The notes under the pieces were generated by a model. The model was not told the DNA's origin. It worked only from the letters and a program-made list of their open reading frames with translations, and searched no databases. A stretch of 64,000 bases of DNA from Halomonas sp. YLGW01. GTDB lineage: Bacteria > Pseudomonadota > Gammaproteobacteria > Pseudomonadales > Halomonadaceae. Position numbers and translations under genes: made by a program. Within the stretch, counting starts at the first letter, position 1; each line of letters opens with the position of its first letter. The stretch spans positions 3,100,001-3,164,000 of the forward strand of contig NZ_CP062005.1 in the NCBI RefSeq assembly GCF_014840935.1, written 5' to 3'. Positions 21,838-31,470 of the stretch are shown piece by piece.

Positions 21838-22301
21838 CCGCGACTTCCACTACCCCGCGCCTGGCCGTCAAGATCCTCGACGAGCGCGTCCGCGATCATC
21901 TGCCTCACTACGCCACCGCCGGCAGCGCCGGCATGGACCTGCGTGCCCTGCTCGACGCCCCGCTGACCCTGGAACCGGGCGACTGCGAACTGGTACGCAC
22001 CGGACTCGCCGTGCATATCGCAGACCCGGGGCTCGCCGGCATGATCCTGCCCCGCTCGGGACTCGGTCACAAGCACGGCATCGTGCTTGGCAACCTGGTC
22101 GGGCTGATCGACTCCGACTACCAGGGCGAGCTGATGATCTCGGTATGGAACCGCGGCCAGACGCGCTTCGTGCTCGAGCCCTTCGAACGCCTGGCACAGT
22201 ACGTGCTTGTGCCGGTGGTACAGGCCGAGCTCGAGGTCGTCGACGACTTCGACGCCAGCCGGCGCGGCACGGGTGGCTTCGGCAGCTCCGGGCGCCACTG
22301 A
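21834..22301 (+). CDS. dut: Deoxyuridine triphosphatase (dUTPase)
   Basis: 155-residue trimeric dUTP pyrophosphatase. The five conserved motifs are visible: [39 protein letters not shown] and the C-terminal [12 protein letters not shown] arm. The ATG at 21834 overlaps the coaBC stop (ATGA), giving the coaBC-dut pairing common in proteobacteria. Confidence 0.95.
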   Translation: MTATSTTPRLAVKILDERVRDHLPHYATAGSAGMDLRALLDAPLTLEPGDCELVRTGLAVHIADPGLAGMILPRSGLGHKHGIVLGNLVGLIDSDYQGELMISVWNRGQTRFVLEPFERLAQYVLVPVVQAELEVVDDFDASRRGTGGFGSSGRH

Positions 22302-22369
22302 CAACCGCCTGACATGTTCGGGGCCAGGATGCCCCGCCTCTCATCCAGCTCCTGCGAAGGAATGACCTC

Positions 22370-23752
22370 ATGACCCAGATTCCCGCCTCGATCTTCCGCG
22401 CCTACGACATTCGCGGCATCGTCGATGACACCCTCACCGAAGATGGCGTCGAGCAGATCGGGCGCGCCATCGGCAGCGAGGCCGCCGCTCGTGGCGAGTC
22501 CACCGTGGTGGTGGCTCGCGACGGCCGCCTCTCCGGCCCGCGCCTGGCCGCCGCCCTGATGCGCGGCCTGGCCGCCGCCGGCCGCGACGTCATCGACATC
22601 GGCATGGTGCCGACCCCGGTGCTCTACTTCGCCACCCACGTGCTCGAGGGCACTGCTTCCGGGGTGATGCTCACCGGCAGCCACAACCCGCCGGACTACA
22701 ACGGCCTGAAGATCGTGCTCGGCGGCCAGACCCTGTCCGGCGACGCCATCACCGCCCTGCATACCCGCCTCGTCGACAATGAGCTGGCAAGCGGCCAGGG
22801 CAGCATACGCGAGGCCGATGTGCGCGAGCAGTACCTGGAGCGCATCCTTAGCGACATCGCCCCGGCGCGGCCGCTCAAGGCGGTAGTCGACTGCGGCAAC
22901 GGCGTGGCCGGCGAACTCGGTCCCCAGCTCATCGAGCGCCTCGGCATCGAGACCATCCCGCTGTTCGCCGAGATCGACGGCACCTTCCCCAACCACCACC
23001 CGGACCCGGGCAAGCCCGAGAACCTCACCGACCTGATCCGCACCGTCAAGGAAACCGGCGCCGACATTGGCCTCGCCTTCGACGGCGACGGGGACCGCCT
23101 CGGCGTGATCACCCCCGCCGGCGAGCTGATCTACCCGGACCGTCTGATGATGGCCTTCTCCGAGGACATGCTCGAGCGCAATCCCGGCGCCCGAGTGATC
23201 TTCGACGTCAAGTGCACCGGCAACCTGGCCCAGGTGATCGAGACCGCCGGCGGCACCCCGGAGATGTGGCGCACCGGCCACTCGCTGATCAAGGCCCGCA
23301 TGAAGGAGACCGGCGCACAACTGGCCGGCGAGATGAGCGGTCACATCTTCTTCCAGGAACGCTGGTACGGCTTCGACGACGGCCTCTACGGCGCCGCCCG
23401 CCTGCTCGAGATCCTGGCCAAGCAGGAGCAGAACGCCGACGCCTTCTTCGCCCGCTTCCCGCAGGATCTCGGCACCCCGGAGCTCAACATCACCGTCACC
23501 GACGAGACCAAGTTCGCCTTGGTCGAGCGCCTGGCCCGGGAGGCGGACTTCGGCGAGGACGGCATCAAGACCACGCTGGACGGTATTCGTGTCGACTATC
23601 CGGACGGCTGGGGCCTGTGCCGCGCCTCCAACACCACTCCGGTGCTGGTGCTGCGCTTCGAGGGCAAGAGCGAGGCGGCGCTTGCGCGCATCAAGACCCG
23701 CTTCGGCGAGGCCCTGACCCAGATCGACCCGAGCCTCGAGCTGCCCTTCTGA
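22370..23752 (+). CDS. algC: Phosphomannomutase/phosphoglucomutase
   Basis: 460-residue alpha-D-phosphohexomutase of the AlgC type, making mannose-1-P and glucose-1-P for polysaccharides. The phosphoserine loop is MLTGSHNPPDYNGLKI, the Mg site is FDGDGDRLGV, the sugar-binding loop is GEMSGHIFF, and the phosphate-binding loop is RASNTTPVLVLRF. It lies between dut and argB as in Pseudomonas, with an AAGGAA ribosome-binding site. Confidence 0.93.
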   Translation: MTQIPASIFRAYDIRGIVDDTLTEDGVEQIGRAIGSEAAARGESTVVVARDGRLSGPRLAAALMRGLAAAGRDVIDIGMVPTPVLYFATHVLEGTASGVMLTGSHNPPDYNGLKIVLGGQTLSGDAITALHTRLVDNELASGQGSIREADVREQYLERILSDIAPARPLKAVVDCGNGVAGELGPQLIERLGIETIPLFAEIDGTFPNHHPDPGKPENLTDLIRTVKETGADIGLAFDGDGDRLGVITPAGELIYPDRLMMAFSEDMLERNPGARVIFDVKCTGNLAQVIETAGGTPEMWRTGHSLIKARMKETGAQLAGEMSGHIFFQERWYGFDDGLYGAARLLEILAKQEQNADAFFARFPQDLGTPELNITVTDETKFALVERLAREADFGEDGIKTTLDGIRVDYPDGWGLCRASNTTPVLVLRFEGKSEAALARIKTRFGEALTQIDPSLELPF

Positions 23753-24715
<963 letters not shown>

Positions 24716-24800
24716 GCGGGGAGCCTCCCGGCGGTTTGCCCCGCTCGCGGAGGCTCAGTAGGATGAGCTCAAGACTCCCAAATATTATTAGAAGAAGCTC

Positions 24801-25418
24801 ATGACGCAGGAAACCACCAAACCCAACCGCCGCGAGCAGATCCTTCAGGCGCTGGCCCTGATGCTCGAGGAGGACAGTGGCAAGCGCATCACCATCGCCG
24901 CCCTGGCCCGCCAGGTCGGCGTCTCCGAGGCTGCGCTCTATCGCCACTTCCCGAGCAAGGCGCGCATGTTCGAGGGACTGATCGAGTTCATCGAGGAGAG
25001 CCTGTTCGAGCGCATCCGTCGCATCCTCGACGAGACCCCGCAGGCGCTGCCGCGCTGCCAGCAGATCATCACCCTGCTGCTCGGGTTCGCCGAGAAGAAT
25101 CCAGGGCTGTCACGACTGCTCGGCGGCGACGCCCTGACCGGCGAGACCGCGCGTCTGCGCCTGCGCATCCACCAGCTCTTCGAGCGTCTGGAAACACAGC
25201 TCAAGCAGGTCCTGCGAGAGGCCGAACTCCACGAGCAGCGCCGCCCGCGAGGCTCCGCCGCGGCCAGCGCCAACCTCTTGATGGTGCATGTGGAAGGCCA
25301 GATCTCCCAGTACGTCAGGAGCGACTTCAAGCGCCGCCCCACCGAGTTCTGGGACGATCAGTGGGCGCTGATCGCCGACCGCCTGCTGCTAGAGGTGCCG
25401 GAGCTCGCACGCGCCTGA
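24801..25418 (+). CDS. slmA: Nucleoid occlusion factor SlmA
   Basis: 205-residue TetR-fold protein that blocks FtsZ polymerisation over the chromosome. The N-terminal helix-turn-helix is [29 protein letters not shown], followed by the SlmA-specific [14 protein letters not shown] and the C-terminal [25 protein letters not shown]. It follows argB by 85 bp; the gap holds a GAGCCTCC/GGAGGCTC hairpin and an AT-rich patch with TATTAT at 24783 that may be a -10. Confidence 0.93.
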   Translation: MTQETTKPNRREQILQALALMLEEDSGKRITIAALARQVGVSEAALYRHFPSKARMFEGLIEFIEESLFERIRRILDETPQALPRCQQIITLLLGFAEKNPGLSRLLGGDALTGETARLRLRIHQLFERLETQLKQVLREAELHEQRRPRGSAAASANLLMVHVEGQISQYVRSDFKRRPTEFWDDQWALIADRLLLEVPELARA

Positions 25419-25443
25419 CGCGACCGCATGGCAAGCCGTGAAA

Positions 25444-25481
25444 CGAAGAACCCCCGATGCTCAGGCATCGGGGGTTCTTCG
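25444..25481. terminator. Bidirectional terminator between slmA and rpoH
   Basis: 17-bp stem CGAAGAACCCCCGATGC / GCATCGGGGGTTCTTCG with a 4-nt loop, located 25 bp past the slmA stop and about 50 bp past the rpoH stop. TTCTTCGTGTTT follows on the plus strand and TTCTTCGTTT on the minus strand. Confidence 0.75.
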
Positions 25482-25530
25482 TGTTTGGCGTCGCCGGCCC
25501 GCATGGCCGGCGTTCACCGAGGGGCCTCGA

Positions 25531-26400
25531 TCAGGCGACCAGGGCGTCGCCGATCTGCTGCTTGATCTTCTTCATGGCGTTCTTCTCGAGCTGGCGGATG
25601 CGCTCGGCGGAGACGCCATAGACATCGGCCAGATCATGCAGGGTCGCCTTGGGCTCGTTGAGCCAGCGCCGGGTCAGGATATCCTGGGAGCGCTCGTCGA
25701 GCTCGCCCAGGGCCGCGCGCAGGCGGCGGGTGGAGTCCTCTTCCCAGTCGCTGTTCTCGAGCTGGGTGGCCGGATCATAGCGGCCGTCGTCGAGGAAGTT
25801 CGCCGGCGCCTGATAGGACGAGGACTCGTCGTCATCGCTCGGCGAGGCATCGAAGCCCGCATCATAGGCGGACAGCCGCCCTTCCATGTCACGCACTACC
25901 TGCGGCTTGACGTCGAGATCCTGGGCGATGGCCTCGACCTCGTCGTTGTTCAGCCAGGCCAGACGCTTCTTGGCGCTGCGCAGGTTGAAGAACAGCTTGC
26001 GCTGGGCCTTGGTGGTGGCGATCTTGACGATGCGCCAGTTGCGCAGCACGAATTCGTGGATCTCGGCCTTGATCCAGTGCACCGCGAAGGACACCAGACG
26101 CACGCCCTGATGCGGGTCGAAGCGTTTGACGGCCTTCATGAGGCCCACGTTGCCTTCCTGGATCAGGTCCGCCTGGGGCAGGCCGTAGCCGGAATAGCTG
26201 CGGGCAATATGCACCACGAAGCGCAGGTGCGACATGACCAGTCGGCGCGCCGCCTCGAGATCGTTCTCGTCGTGAAGGCGGAACGCCAGCTCACGCTCTT
26301 CGTCGGCAGTCAGCACGGCGATGCCGTTGACCGCCTGAATGTAACCATTCAGGTCGTGGCCCGGGGAAAGATGGCCAGCAGGCAGAAGACTGGTGCTCAT
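25531..26400 (-). CDS. rpoH: RNA polymerase heat-shock sigma factor (sigma-32)
   Basis: 289-residue sigma factor. Region 2 has [18 protein letters not shown] and the -10 recognition stretch [29 protein letters not shown]; the RpoH box is QRKLFFNLR; region 4 has [26 protein letters not shown]. The ATG at 26400 yields [21 protein letters not shown]. It is downstream of ftsYEX, as is typical, but separated by 221 bp carrying its own promoter, including a sigma-E-like site. Confidence 0.96.
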   Translation of the reverse strand: MSTSLLPAGHLSPGHDLNGYIQAVNGIAVLTADEERELAFRLHDENDLEAARRLVMSHLRFVVHIARSYSGYGLPQADLIQEGNVGLMKAVKRFDPHQGVRLVSFAVHWIKAEIHEFVLRNWRIVKIATTKAQRKLFFNLRSAKKRLAWLNNDEVEAIAQDLDVKPQVVRDMEGRLSAYDAGFDASPSDDDESSSYQAPANFLDDGRYDPATQLENSDWEEDSTRRLRAALGELDERSQDILTRRWLNEPKATLHDLADVYGVSAERIRQLEKNAMKKIKQQIGDALVA

Positions 26401-26532
26401 GCAGGATGTCTCCAAGTTTGCCCTCAGTATCGTGCGCACAAGAACAGGTAGATCGCTCATGCGCGGGAGCGGACGTCATGATCCAGGCAAGGGGGTTCGG
26501 CCCAGACCATTAGATGACTAACGTTTCGCAGC

Positions 26533-26560
26533 TTTGACGCCCACCAGACCATAAAGTTCC
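26533..26560 (-). promoter_or_regulatory. Candidate sigma-E promoter of rpoH
   Basis: On the minus strand GGAACTT (ending at 26554), then exactly 16 bp, then TCAAA (26533-26537). This fits the extracytoplasmic sigma-E/AlgU consensus (GAACTT-N16-TCnnA). E. coli rpoH P3 and the Pseudomonas rpoH gene are known to have such promoters. The leader would be about 125 nt. Confidence 0.55.
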
Positions 26561-26621
26561 GGTGAATGCCAGTCGCTCGCGCCTCTCGGCATGAAATGTC
26601 CGCATCGCCACGCAGTGTAGC

Positions 26622-27614
26622 CTACCGGGGGCGAATGTCAGCCAGGTGACGCGTGACCGCGATCCAGGCCCCCAGCAAACCGAGTAGTGTACTCGAAACC
26701 AGCAGCGTTGCCGAGCCTGCGCCATCCAGCGCAGGCATCGTGAAACTGGCCCCGTAACTCTCGGCCAGCGCCGTGGCCGGGGCACTCAGCCACTGCCGGC
26801 CCAGCGCCAGCAGCCCCCAGGCCAACAGGCCACCGCCGAGCCCGTACCAGGCGCCGCTGTACAAGAAGGGGCGACGCACGAAGCCGTGGGTGGCCCCAAG
26901 CAGGGTCACGACCTCGATTTCCTGACGTCGGCTCTCCACCGCCAGCCGGATGGTATTGCCCACCACCAAGAGCACGCCCAACCCGAACAGCAGGCCGAGC
27001 GCCAGCGTCATGCGCCGACCAAGCTCGGCGAGGCGCTTGAGACGCTCGAGCCAGGCAAGATCCAGCCGCACCTCGTCGACGCCGCCGACCGCCTCCAGCT
27101 CGGTGGCCAGGGCGCGCATCGCCGCAGGCGATGCATCCCGCGGCGACACCACCACGCTTGCCGGCAAGGGGTTGCGATCGAGCCGCGCCAGGGCGTCCTC
27201 GAGCCCGAGCGCCTGCTGGAACTCGGCCATCCCCTCGGCGGCCGTGATCAATCGTACCGCCTCGACCGCGGGTGCCGCCCCCAGCGCCTCGGCCACCCGC
27301 ATCGCCTCGCCCTCGTCGACGTCGCTTGTCAGGTAGGCCGTCAGGGTGGCGCTCTCGTCGAGCTCGGCATCCAGCAGCCGCGCGCCGTCCAGGGTCAGCC
27401 AGAGCGCGGTAGGCAACATCAGGGCGATGGCGATGGCCAGCATGGTCAAGAGGCTCGCCACGGGAGTGCGCAGCAGCCGGCCGGCGCTGTCCAGGCACAT
27501 CGCCCGATGGTGGCGAGCCCAGGCACCGAGCCGGCTGCGCAGCGCGGTGCGCTGACTGCGGGCGCCGCGACGGGGTGACGGGCGAGCCGCCTGACCGCTC
27601 TCGCGCTTACTCAT
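26622..27614 (-). CDS. ftsX: Cell division protein FtsX
   Basis: 330-residue permease-like partner of FtsE in the divisome, linking to peptidoglycan hydrolase activation. A basic N-terminal tail (about 45 residues) is followed by a first membrane helix (SLLTMLAIAIALMLPTALWL), a periplasmic domain of about 130 residues, then three membrane helices (MTLALGLLFGLGVLLVVGNTI, the YSGAWYGLGGGLLAWGLLAL region, SATLLVSSTLLGLLGAWIAV). The start overlaps the ftsE stop by 4 bp. Confidence 0.94.
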   Translation of the reverse strand: MSKRESGQAARPSPRRGARSQRTALRSRLGAWARHHRAMCLDSAGRLLRTPVASLLTMLAIAIALMLPTALWLTLDGARLLDAELDESATLTAYLTSDVDEGEAMRVAEALGAAPAVEAVRLITAAEGMAEFQQALGLEDALARLDRNPLPASVVVSPRDASPAAMRALATELEAVGGVDEVRLDLAWLERLKRLAELGRRMTLALGLLFGLGVLLVVGNTIRLAVESRRQEIEVVTLLGATHGFVRRPFLYSGAWYGLGGGLLAWGLLALGRQWLSAPATALAESYGASFTMPALDGAGSATLLVSSTLLGLLGAWIAVTRHLADIRPR

Positions 27615-28279
27615 GAGGCCTCCTGATCGCCGACCAGGCGCCCGTCGCGCAGGCGCAATACCCGGTGACGCAGCCGGGCGATGAGCGCCAGGTCGTGGCT
27701 GGCGATCAGCACCGTGGTGCCGATGCGATGGAAGTCCTCGAACAGCGTCATGATGTCGGCGGAGAGCTGGGGATCGAGATTGCCGGTCGGCTCGTCGGCC
27801 AGCAGCAGGGCCGGCTTGTTGACCACCGCCCGGGCGATGCCGACCCGCTGCTGCTCGCCGCCGGAGAGCTCGATGGGCAGCGCCTTCTCGCGATGCAGAA
27901 GCCCCACCTTGTCCAGCGCCGCCCGGGTGCGGCGCGCCACGTCACGGGGCTCGGCCCCCTGGATCTGAAGGGGCAGCGCCACGTTGGCGAAGACGTCCCG
28001 GTCGAAGAGCAGCTGATGATCCTGGAAGACCACGCCGATCTGGCGCCGGTAGAAGGGCACCTGGCTCGAGTGCAGCGTCGCAATGTCGTGGCCGGCCACC
28101 CGCACCTTGCCGCGAGACGGGCGTTCCAGGCGCATGATCAGACGCAAGAGCGAGCTCTTGCCGGCCCCGGAGTGGCCGGTCAGGAAGACCATCTCGCCGC
28201 GCCGGACCCGGAAGTCGATATTGGCCAGGGCCTCGAAGCGCCCGCCGTAGCGCTTGCCGACGTGCTCGAAGGCGATCAT
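27611..28279 (-). CDS. ftsE: Cell division ATP-binding protein FtsE
   Basis: 222-residue ABC ATPase. Walker A is GHSGAGKSSLLR, the Q-loop is VVFQDHQLLFDRDVFANV, the signature is LSGGEQQRVGIARA, Walker B is LLLADEPTGNLD, and the switch His is in IASHDLAL. The ATG at 28279 gives MIAFEHVGKRYGGR. ftsY ends 10 bp upstream, so ftsY-ftsE-ftsX is one operon. Confidence 0.96.
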   Translation of the reverse strand: MIAFEHVGKRYGGRFEALANIDFRVRRGEMVFLTGHSGAGKSSLLRLIMRLERPSRGKVRVAGHDIATLHSSQVPFYRRQIGVVFQDHQLLFDRDVFANVALPLQIQGAEPRDVARRTRAALDKVGLLHREKALPIELSGGEQQRVGIARAVVNKPALLLADEPTGNLDPQLSADIMTLFEDFHRIGTTVLIASHDLALIARLRHRVLRLRDGRLVGDQEAS

Positions 28280-28289
28280 GGCATCAGGC

Positions 28290-29822
28290 TCACTCGCCGC
28301 GGCCCTGATCGAAGAGCGCATCGACGAAGTCACGGCCGGCGAAGGGCCGCAGGTCATCGACGGTCTCACCGACGCCGATATAGCGGATCGGCGTGCCGAG
28401 CTGCTTGGCCAGGGCGAAGATGATGCCGCCCTTGGCGGTGCCGTCGAGCTTGGTCAGGGTGATGCCGGTGACCGGCACCGCCTCGTTGAAGGTGGCGGCC
28501 TGGGACAGGGCGTTCTGGCCGGTGCCGGCATCGAGCACCAGCATCACCTCATGGGGCGCGGCGGCGTCGAGCTTGCCCATCACCCGCTGCACCTTCTTGA
28601 GCTCCTCCATCAGGTGGCTCTTGTTGTGCAGGCGGCCGGCGGTGTCGGCGATCAGCACGTCGACGCCGCGCGCCTTGGCCGCGGAGAGGGCGTCATAGAT
28701 CACCGAGGCGCTATCGGCGCCGGTGTGCTGGGCGATCACCGGCACCTCGTTGCGCTCGCCCCACACCTTCAGCTGCTCCACGGCGGCGGCGCGGAAGGTA
28801 TCGCCGGCGGCCAGCATCACGCTGCGACCCTGGCCCTGGAAGCGCTTGGCCAGCTTGCCGATGGTGGTGGTCTTGCCGACGCCATTGACGCCGACCATCA
28901 GGATCACGAAGGGCCCCTGCCCCTTCTCCGGCAGTACCAGGTCCTTGGCCACCGGCTCGAGCAGCGCGGCGAGCTCCTCCTGCAGGGCCTCATAGAGGGC
29001 CTGAGGCTCCTTGAGTTCCTTGCGGGAGACCCGGGCGGTGAGCCGGTCGATGATCTCGGTGGTGGCCTCGATGCCCACGTCCGCCATCAGGAGCTGAGTC
29101 TCGAGATCCTCCATCAGCTCGTCGTCGATCTGCTTCTTGCCGAGGAACAGATCGGCCACGCCCTCGCTCAGGTTAGCGCGTGTCTTGCCCAGGCCTTCCT
29201 TGATGCGGGCGAACCAGCCCTTCTTCTTGCCCTTCTCCGGTTCGGCGGCTTTCTGAGGCTGTGCGGCTCTCTTGTCGTCGCGAGCGGCGGCACGCGGCGC
29301 AGGCTCGGGCTCGGGGGCAACATCTGCGGACGTTTTTGCCGGCGCCGGCATCGGCTCCGCGTCAGCCGCCGACTCGTCTCTCGGCTCGTCTTTCAGTGCA
29401 GGCGTCGGCTCGGGCGCCGGCTGTTGCGCACGCTCGACCTCGGCGTCGGCCTCGACGGCCGGGGCGGAAGCGACCGGCCGCTCGTCCACCTCGGGCTCGA
29501 TGACGGTTTCCGGGGCCTGCTCGGCGACCGGCCCGTCGGTCGCGCCGTTTTGGTGCGCATTGATGGTCGCTTCAGCGGCCTCAGCAACCGGCTCGTCGGT
29601 CGCGTCGTCCGCAGCCGGGCGCTCATCGTGAGCACTGGCGGGCGCCTCGGCCACCGGGGGCTCCGAGGCGCGAGTCTCGACGGGGCGCTCGGCGGTAGCG
29701 GCGCTCGTCGATGACGCCTCATCGGCGGCGTCTTCTGTCGCGTCGGGGGTGATCGCCTGATCCGGCGCCTGGTCCTGCGGTGCCGGGTCCTGCTTCTTCT
29801 TGCGCTTGAAAAATCCGAACAT
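28290..29822 (-). CDS. ftsY: Signal recognition particle receptor FtsY
   Basis: 510 residues. It starts MFGFFKRKKKQ, a membrane-binding basic helix, followed by a long acidic Ala/Pro/Glu-rich A domain (about residues 10-195), then the NG GTPase domain from KKKGWFARIKEGLGKTRANLSEG. G-motifs: GVNGVGKTTTIGKLA (P loop), AGDTFRAAAVEQL, DTAGRLHNK, TKLDGTAKGG. It docks ribosome-SRP complexes (Ffh at 57863 in this window) at the membrane. Confidence 0.95.
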   Translation of the reverse strand: MFGFFKRKKKQDPAPQDQAPDQAITPDATEDAADEASSTSAATAERPVETRASEPPVAEAPASAHDERPAADDATDEPVAEAAEATINAHQNGATDGPVAEQAPETVIEPEVDERPVASAPAVEADAEVERAQQPAPEPTPALKDEPRDESAADAEPMPAPAKTSADVAPEPEPAPRAAARDDKRAAQPQKAAEPEKGKKKGWFARIKEGLGKTRANLSEGVADLFLGKKQIDDELMEDLETQLLMADVGIEATTEIIDRLTARVSRKELKEPQALYEALQEELAALLEPVAKDLVLPEKGQGPFVILMVGVNGVGKTTTIGKLAKRFQGQGRSVMLAAGDTFRAAAVEQLKVWGERNEVPVIAQHTGADSASVIYDALSAAKARGVDVLIADTAGRLHNKSHLMEELKKVQRVMGKLDAAAPHEVMLVLDAGTGQNALSQAATFNEAVPVTGITLTKLDGTAKGGIIFALAKQLGTPIRYIGVGETVDDLRPFAGRDFVDALFDQGRGE

Positions 29823-29876
29823 GGGCGTGATCTGGTCTCGAGTGCGGAGAATCGGGCCATCGTACCATCGCCGACC

Positions 29877-29905
29877 ATGACTGTGGACAAGGCCCCGGGT
29901 ACAAT
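29877..29905 (+). promoter_or_regulatory. Promoter of rsmD
   Basis: ATGACT (29877-29882), exactly 17 bp, TACAAT (29900-29905). The expected start point, about 29911-29913, is only a few bases before the rsmD ATG at 29915. Confidence 0.55.
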
Positions 29906-29914
29906 TAGCCGACC

Positions 29915-30565
29915 ATGAAACAACGTCGATCCTCTTCATCACGCCCCCGCCGCCAAGGCAAGGCCCAGGGCAGCCGCGCGAACGCCGGCCGCCGGAACGC
30001 CGGCCGCCTGAGAATCATCGGCGGCGACTATCGGCGCCGCATGCTTCCGGTGCTCGATCATCCCGGCCTGCGCCCGACGCCGGACCGGGTCCGCGAGACC
30101 CTGTTCAACTGGCTGTCCACCGCCACCCCCGGCGCCCGGGTGCTGGATCTCTACGCCGGGACCGGCGCGCTGGGCCTCGAAGCGTTGTCCCGCGGCGCTC
30201 GGGAGGCGCTGTTCATCGAGCAGAGCGCCCCGGTCGCCCGAGCGCTCGAGGCGAACATCGCCACCCTGGGGGCCAGCGGGCGCGTCATCACCGCCGCCGC
30301 CGAAGCCTTTCTCGACGGCGTGCCCGGCGGCGCCTCGGGTAACGGCAAGGCCCCCTTCGATCTGGTCTTTCTGGACCCGCCCTTCCGCCAGGGCCTGGCC
30401 GAGCAGAGCTGTCGCAGACTCGCCGACGGCGGCTTGCTGGCCCCAGGAGCCTTCGTCTACCTGGAGGTCGAGGCGACGCTTGATCCCGCGGTGCCGGAGG
30501 GCTGGCTACTGCACCGAGAAGTGCGGGCCGGCGACAGCACCGGACGGCTCTACCGTCTGCCCTAG
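29915..30565 (+). CDS. rsmD: 16S rRNA (guanine-966-N2)-methyltransferase RsmD
   Basis: 216 residues. A basic N-terminal tail (about 31 residues, [18 protein letters not shown]) precedes LRIIGGDYRRRMLPV, the conserved N-terminus. SAM motif I is VLDLYAGTGALGLEALSRGA and the catalytic motif is VFLDPPFRQGL. It is divergent from ftsY, as in most gammaproteobacteria. No Shine-Dalgarno sequence precedes the ATG, and the nearest promoter leaves almost no leader. Confidence 0.93.
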   Translation: MKQRRSSSSRPRRQGKAQGSRANAGRRNAGRLRIIGGDYRRRMLPVLDHPGLRPTPDRVRETLFNWLSTATPGARVLDLYAGTGALGLEALSRGAREALFIEQSAPVARALEANIATLGASGRVITAAAEAFLDGVPGGASGNGKAPFDLVFLDPPFRQGLAEQSCRRLADGGLLAPGAFVYLEVEATLDPAVPEGWLLHREVRAGDSTGRLYRLP

Positions 30566-30658
30566 ACGACGCTTGCCGCGTCGCGCCACCCGTCGTACGC
30601 TGCGCCCTGACCACCACCCGTCTGCCAGTGAGGGCAGACCGTCATCAGGAGAACCAGG

Positions 30659-30865
30659 ATGAGCATTGAACTCTTCAATCAGCTCGAGCAGCAGGTCAGC
30701 AATGCCGTCGACGCGATCGAAATGCTGAAGATGGAGGCCGAGGAGCTGCGTGAGGAGAACACCCGGCTCAAGCAGGAGCACGATGAGTGGGAACAGCGCC
30801 TGAACGGCCTGCTGAGCAAGTTCCAGGCCCTCGAGACCAGCAACAGCAGCGAAACCAGCGCCTGA
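30659..30865 (+). CDS. zapB: Cell division protein ZapB
   Basis: 68-residue coiled-coil protein, MSIELFNQLEQQVSNAVDAIEMLKMEAEELREEN (described here as its first half), very like the ZapB N-terminus of E. coli, with NGLLSKFQALE matching the end. E. coli ZapB has 81 residues and is recruited to the Z ring via ZapA. It sits next to other division genes (ftsEXY) and is followed by a strong terminator. Confidence 0.8.
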   Translation: MSIELFNQLEQQVSNAVDAIEMLKMEAEELREENTRLKQEHDEWEQRLNGLLSKFQALETSNSSETSA

Positions 30866-30901
30866 ACGGCGCTCCGCTGGATCGCCTTACTCGATGACCG
30901 A

Positions 30902-30936
30902 CACGAAGACGCCGCCCATCGGGCGGCGTCTTCGTG
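30902..30936. terminator. Bidirectional terminator after zapB
   Basis: Perfect 16-bp stem CACGAAGACGCCGCCC-ATC-GGGCGGCGTCTTCGTG between the convergent zapB and rimI genes. TTGG follows on the plus strand; no long T-run is present. Confidence 0.65.
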
Positions 30937-30990
30937 TTGGCGACCACGGGCGTCATGGCGCCCCGGCCTGACACTGCAGGATGGCATCGC

Positions 30991-31470
30991 CTAGAGCGCG
31001 CACCCCATCAGCAGCGCATCCTCTCTCGGGCCCGATGCCTCTGAAGACGGATAGTAGCCCCGCCGCCGCCCCTCCTCGATGAAACCAAGCCCCCGATAGA
31101 GCGCCAGCGCCGGCGCATTGCTCGCACGCACCTCCAGCAGCAGCCGTTCGCTGCCCCAGGTCGTCGCCGTGGAGATCAGGGCCTCGAGCAGCGCCCGGGC
31201 CACGCCCCGGCGTCGCGCCGCAGGTGCCACGGTGATCGCCTGCAGCTCGGCCTCGAAGGGCAGGCGGGCCAGCACGGCATAACCGATCAGCGCGCCCCCC
31301 TCGTCCAGCAGGCCGACGACTTCATGATCCTCTGCGACGAGCGCCTCGGCGAGCTGACGCTCGGACCAGGGATTCGACTGACCGGCCTGCTCCACCGCCA
31401 CCACGGCGCCCTGCCAGGCGGGCGTCAGCACGATCACCTCATCCGCCCTCGCCGCACTGGCCATGCTCAT
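30991..31470 (-). CDS. rimI: Ribosomal protein S18-alanine N-acetyltransferase RimI
   Basis: 159-residue GNAT acetyltransferase. It has NPWSERQLAEAL, the acetyl-CoA loop TVAPAARRRGVARALLEAL (RRRGVARAL), LLEVRASNAPALALYRGLGF and RRGYYPSSEASGPREDALLM, all typical of RimI. It is the last gene of a bolA-holD-rimI operon and overlaps the holD stop by 4 bp. The holD-rimI pair is the same as in E. coli. Confidence 0.92.
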   Translation of the reverse strand: MSMASAARADEVIVLTPAWQGAVVAVEQAGQSNPWSERQLAEALVAEDHEVVGLLDEGGALIGYAVLARLPFEAELQAITVAPAARRRGVARALLEALISTATTWGSERLLLEVRASNAPALALYRGLGFIEEGRRRGYYPSSEASGPREDALLMGCAL

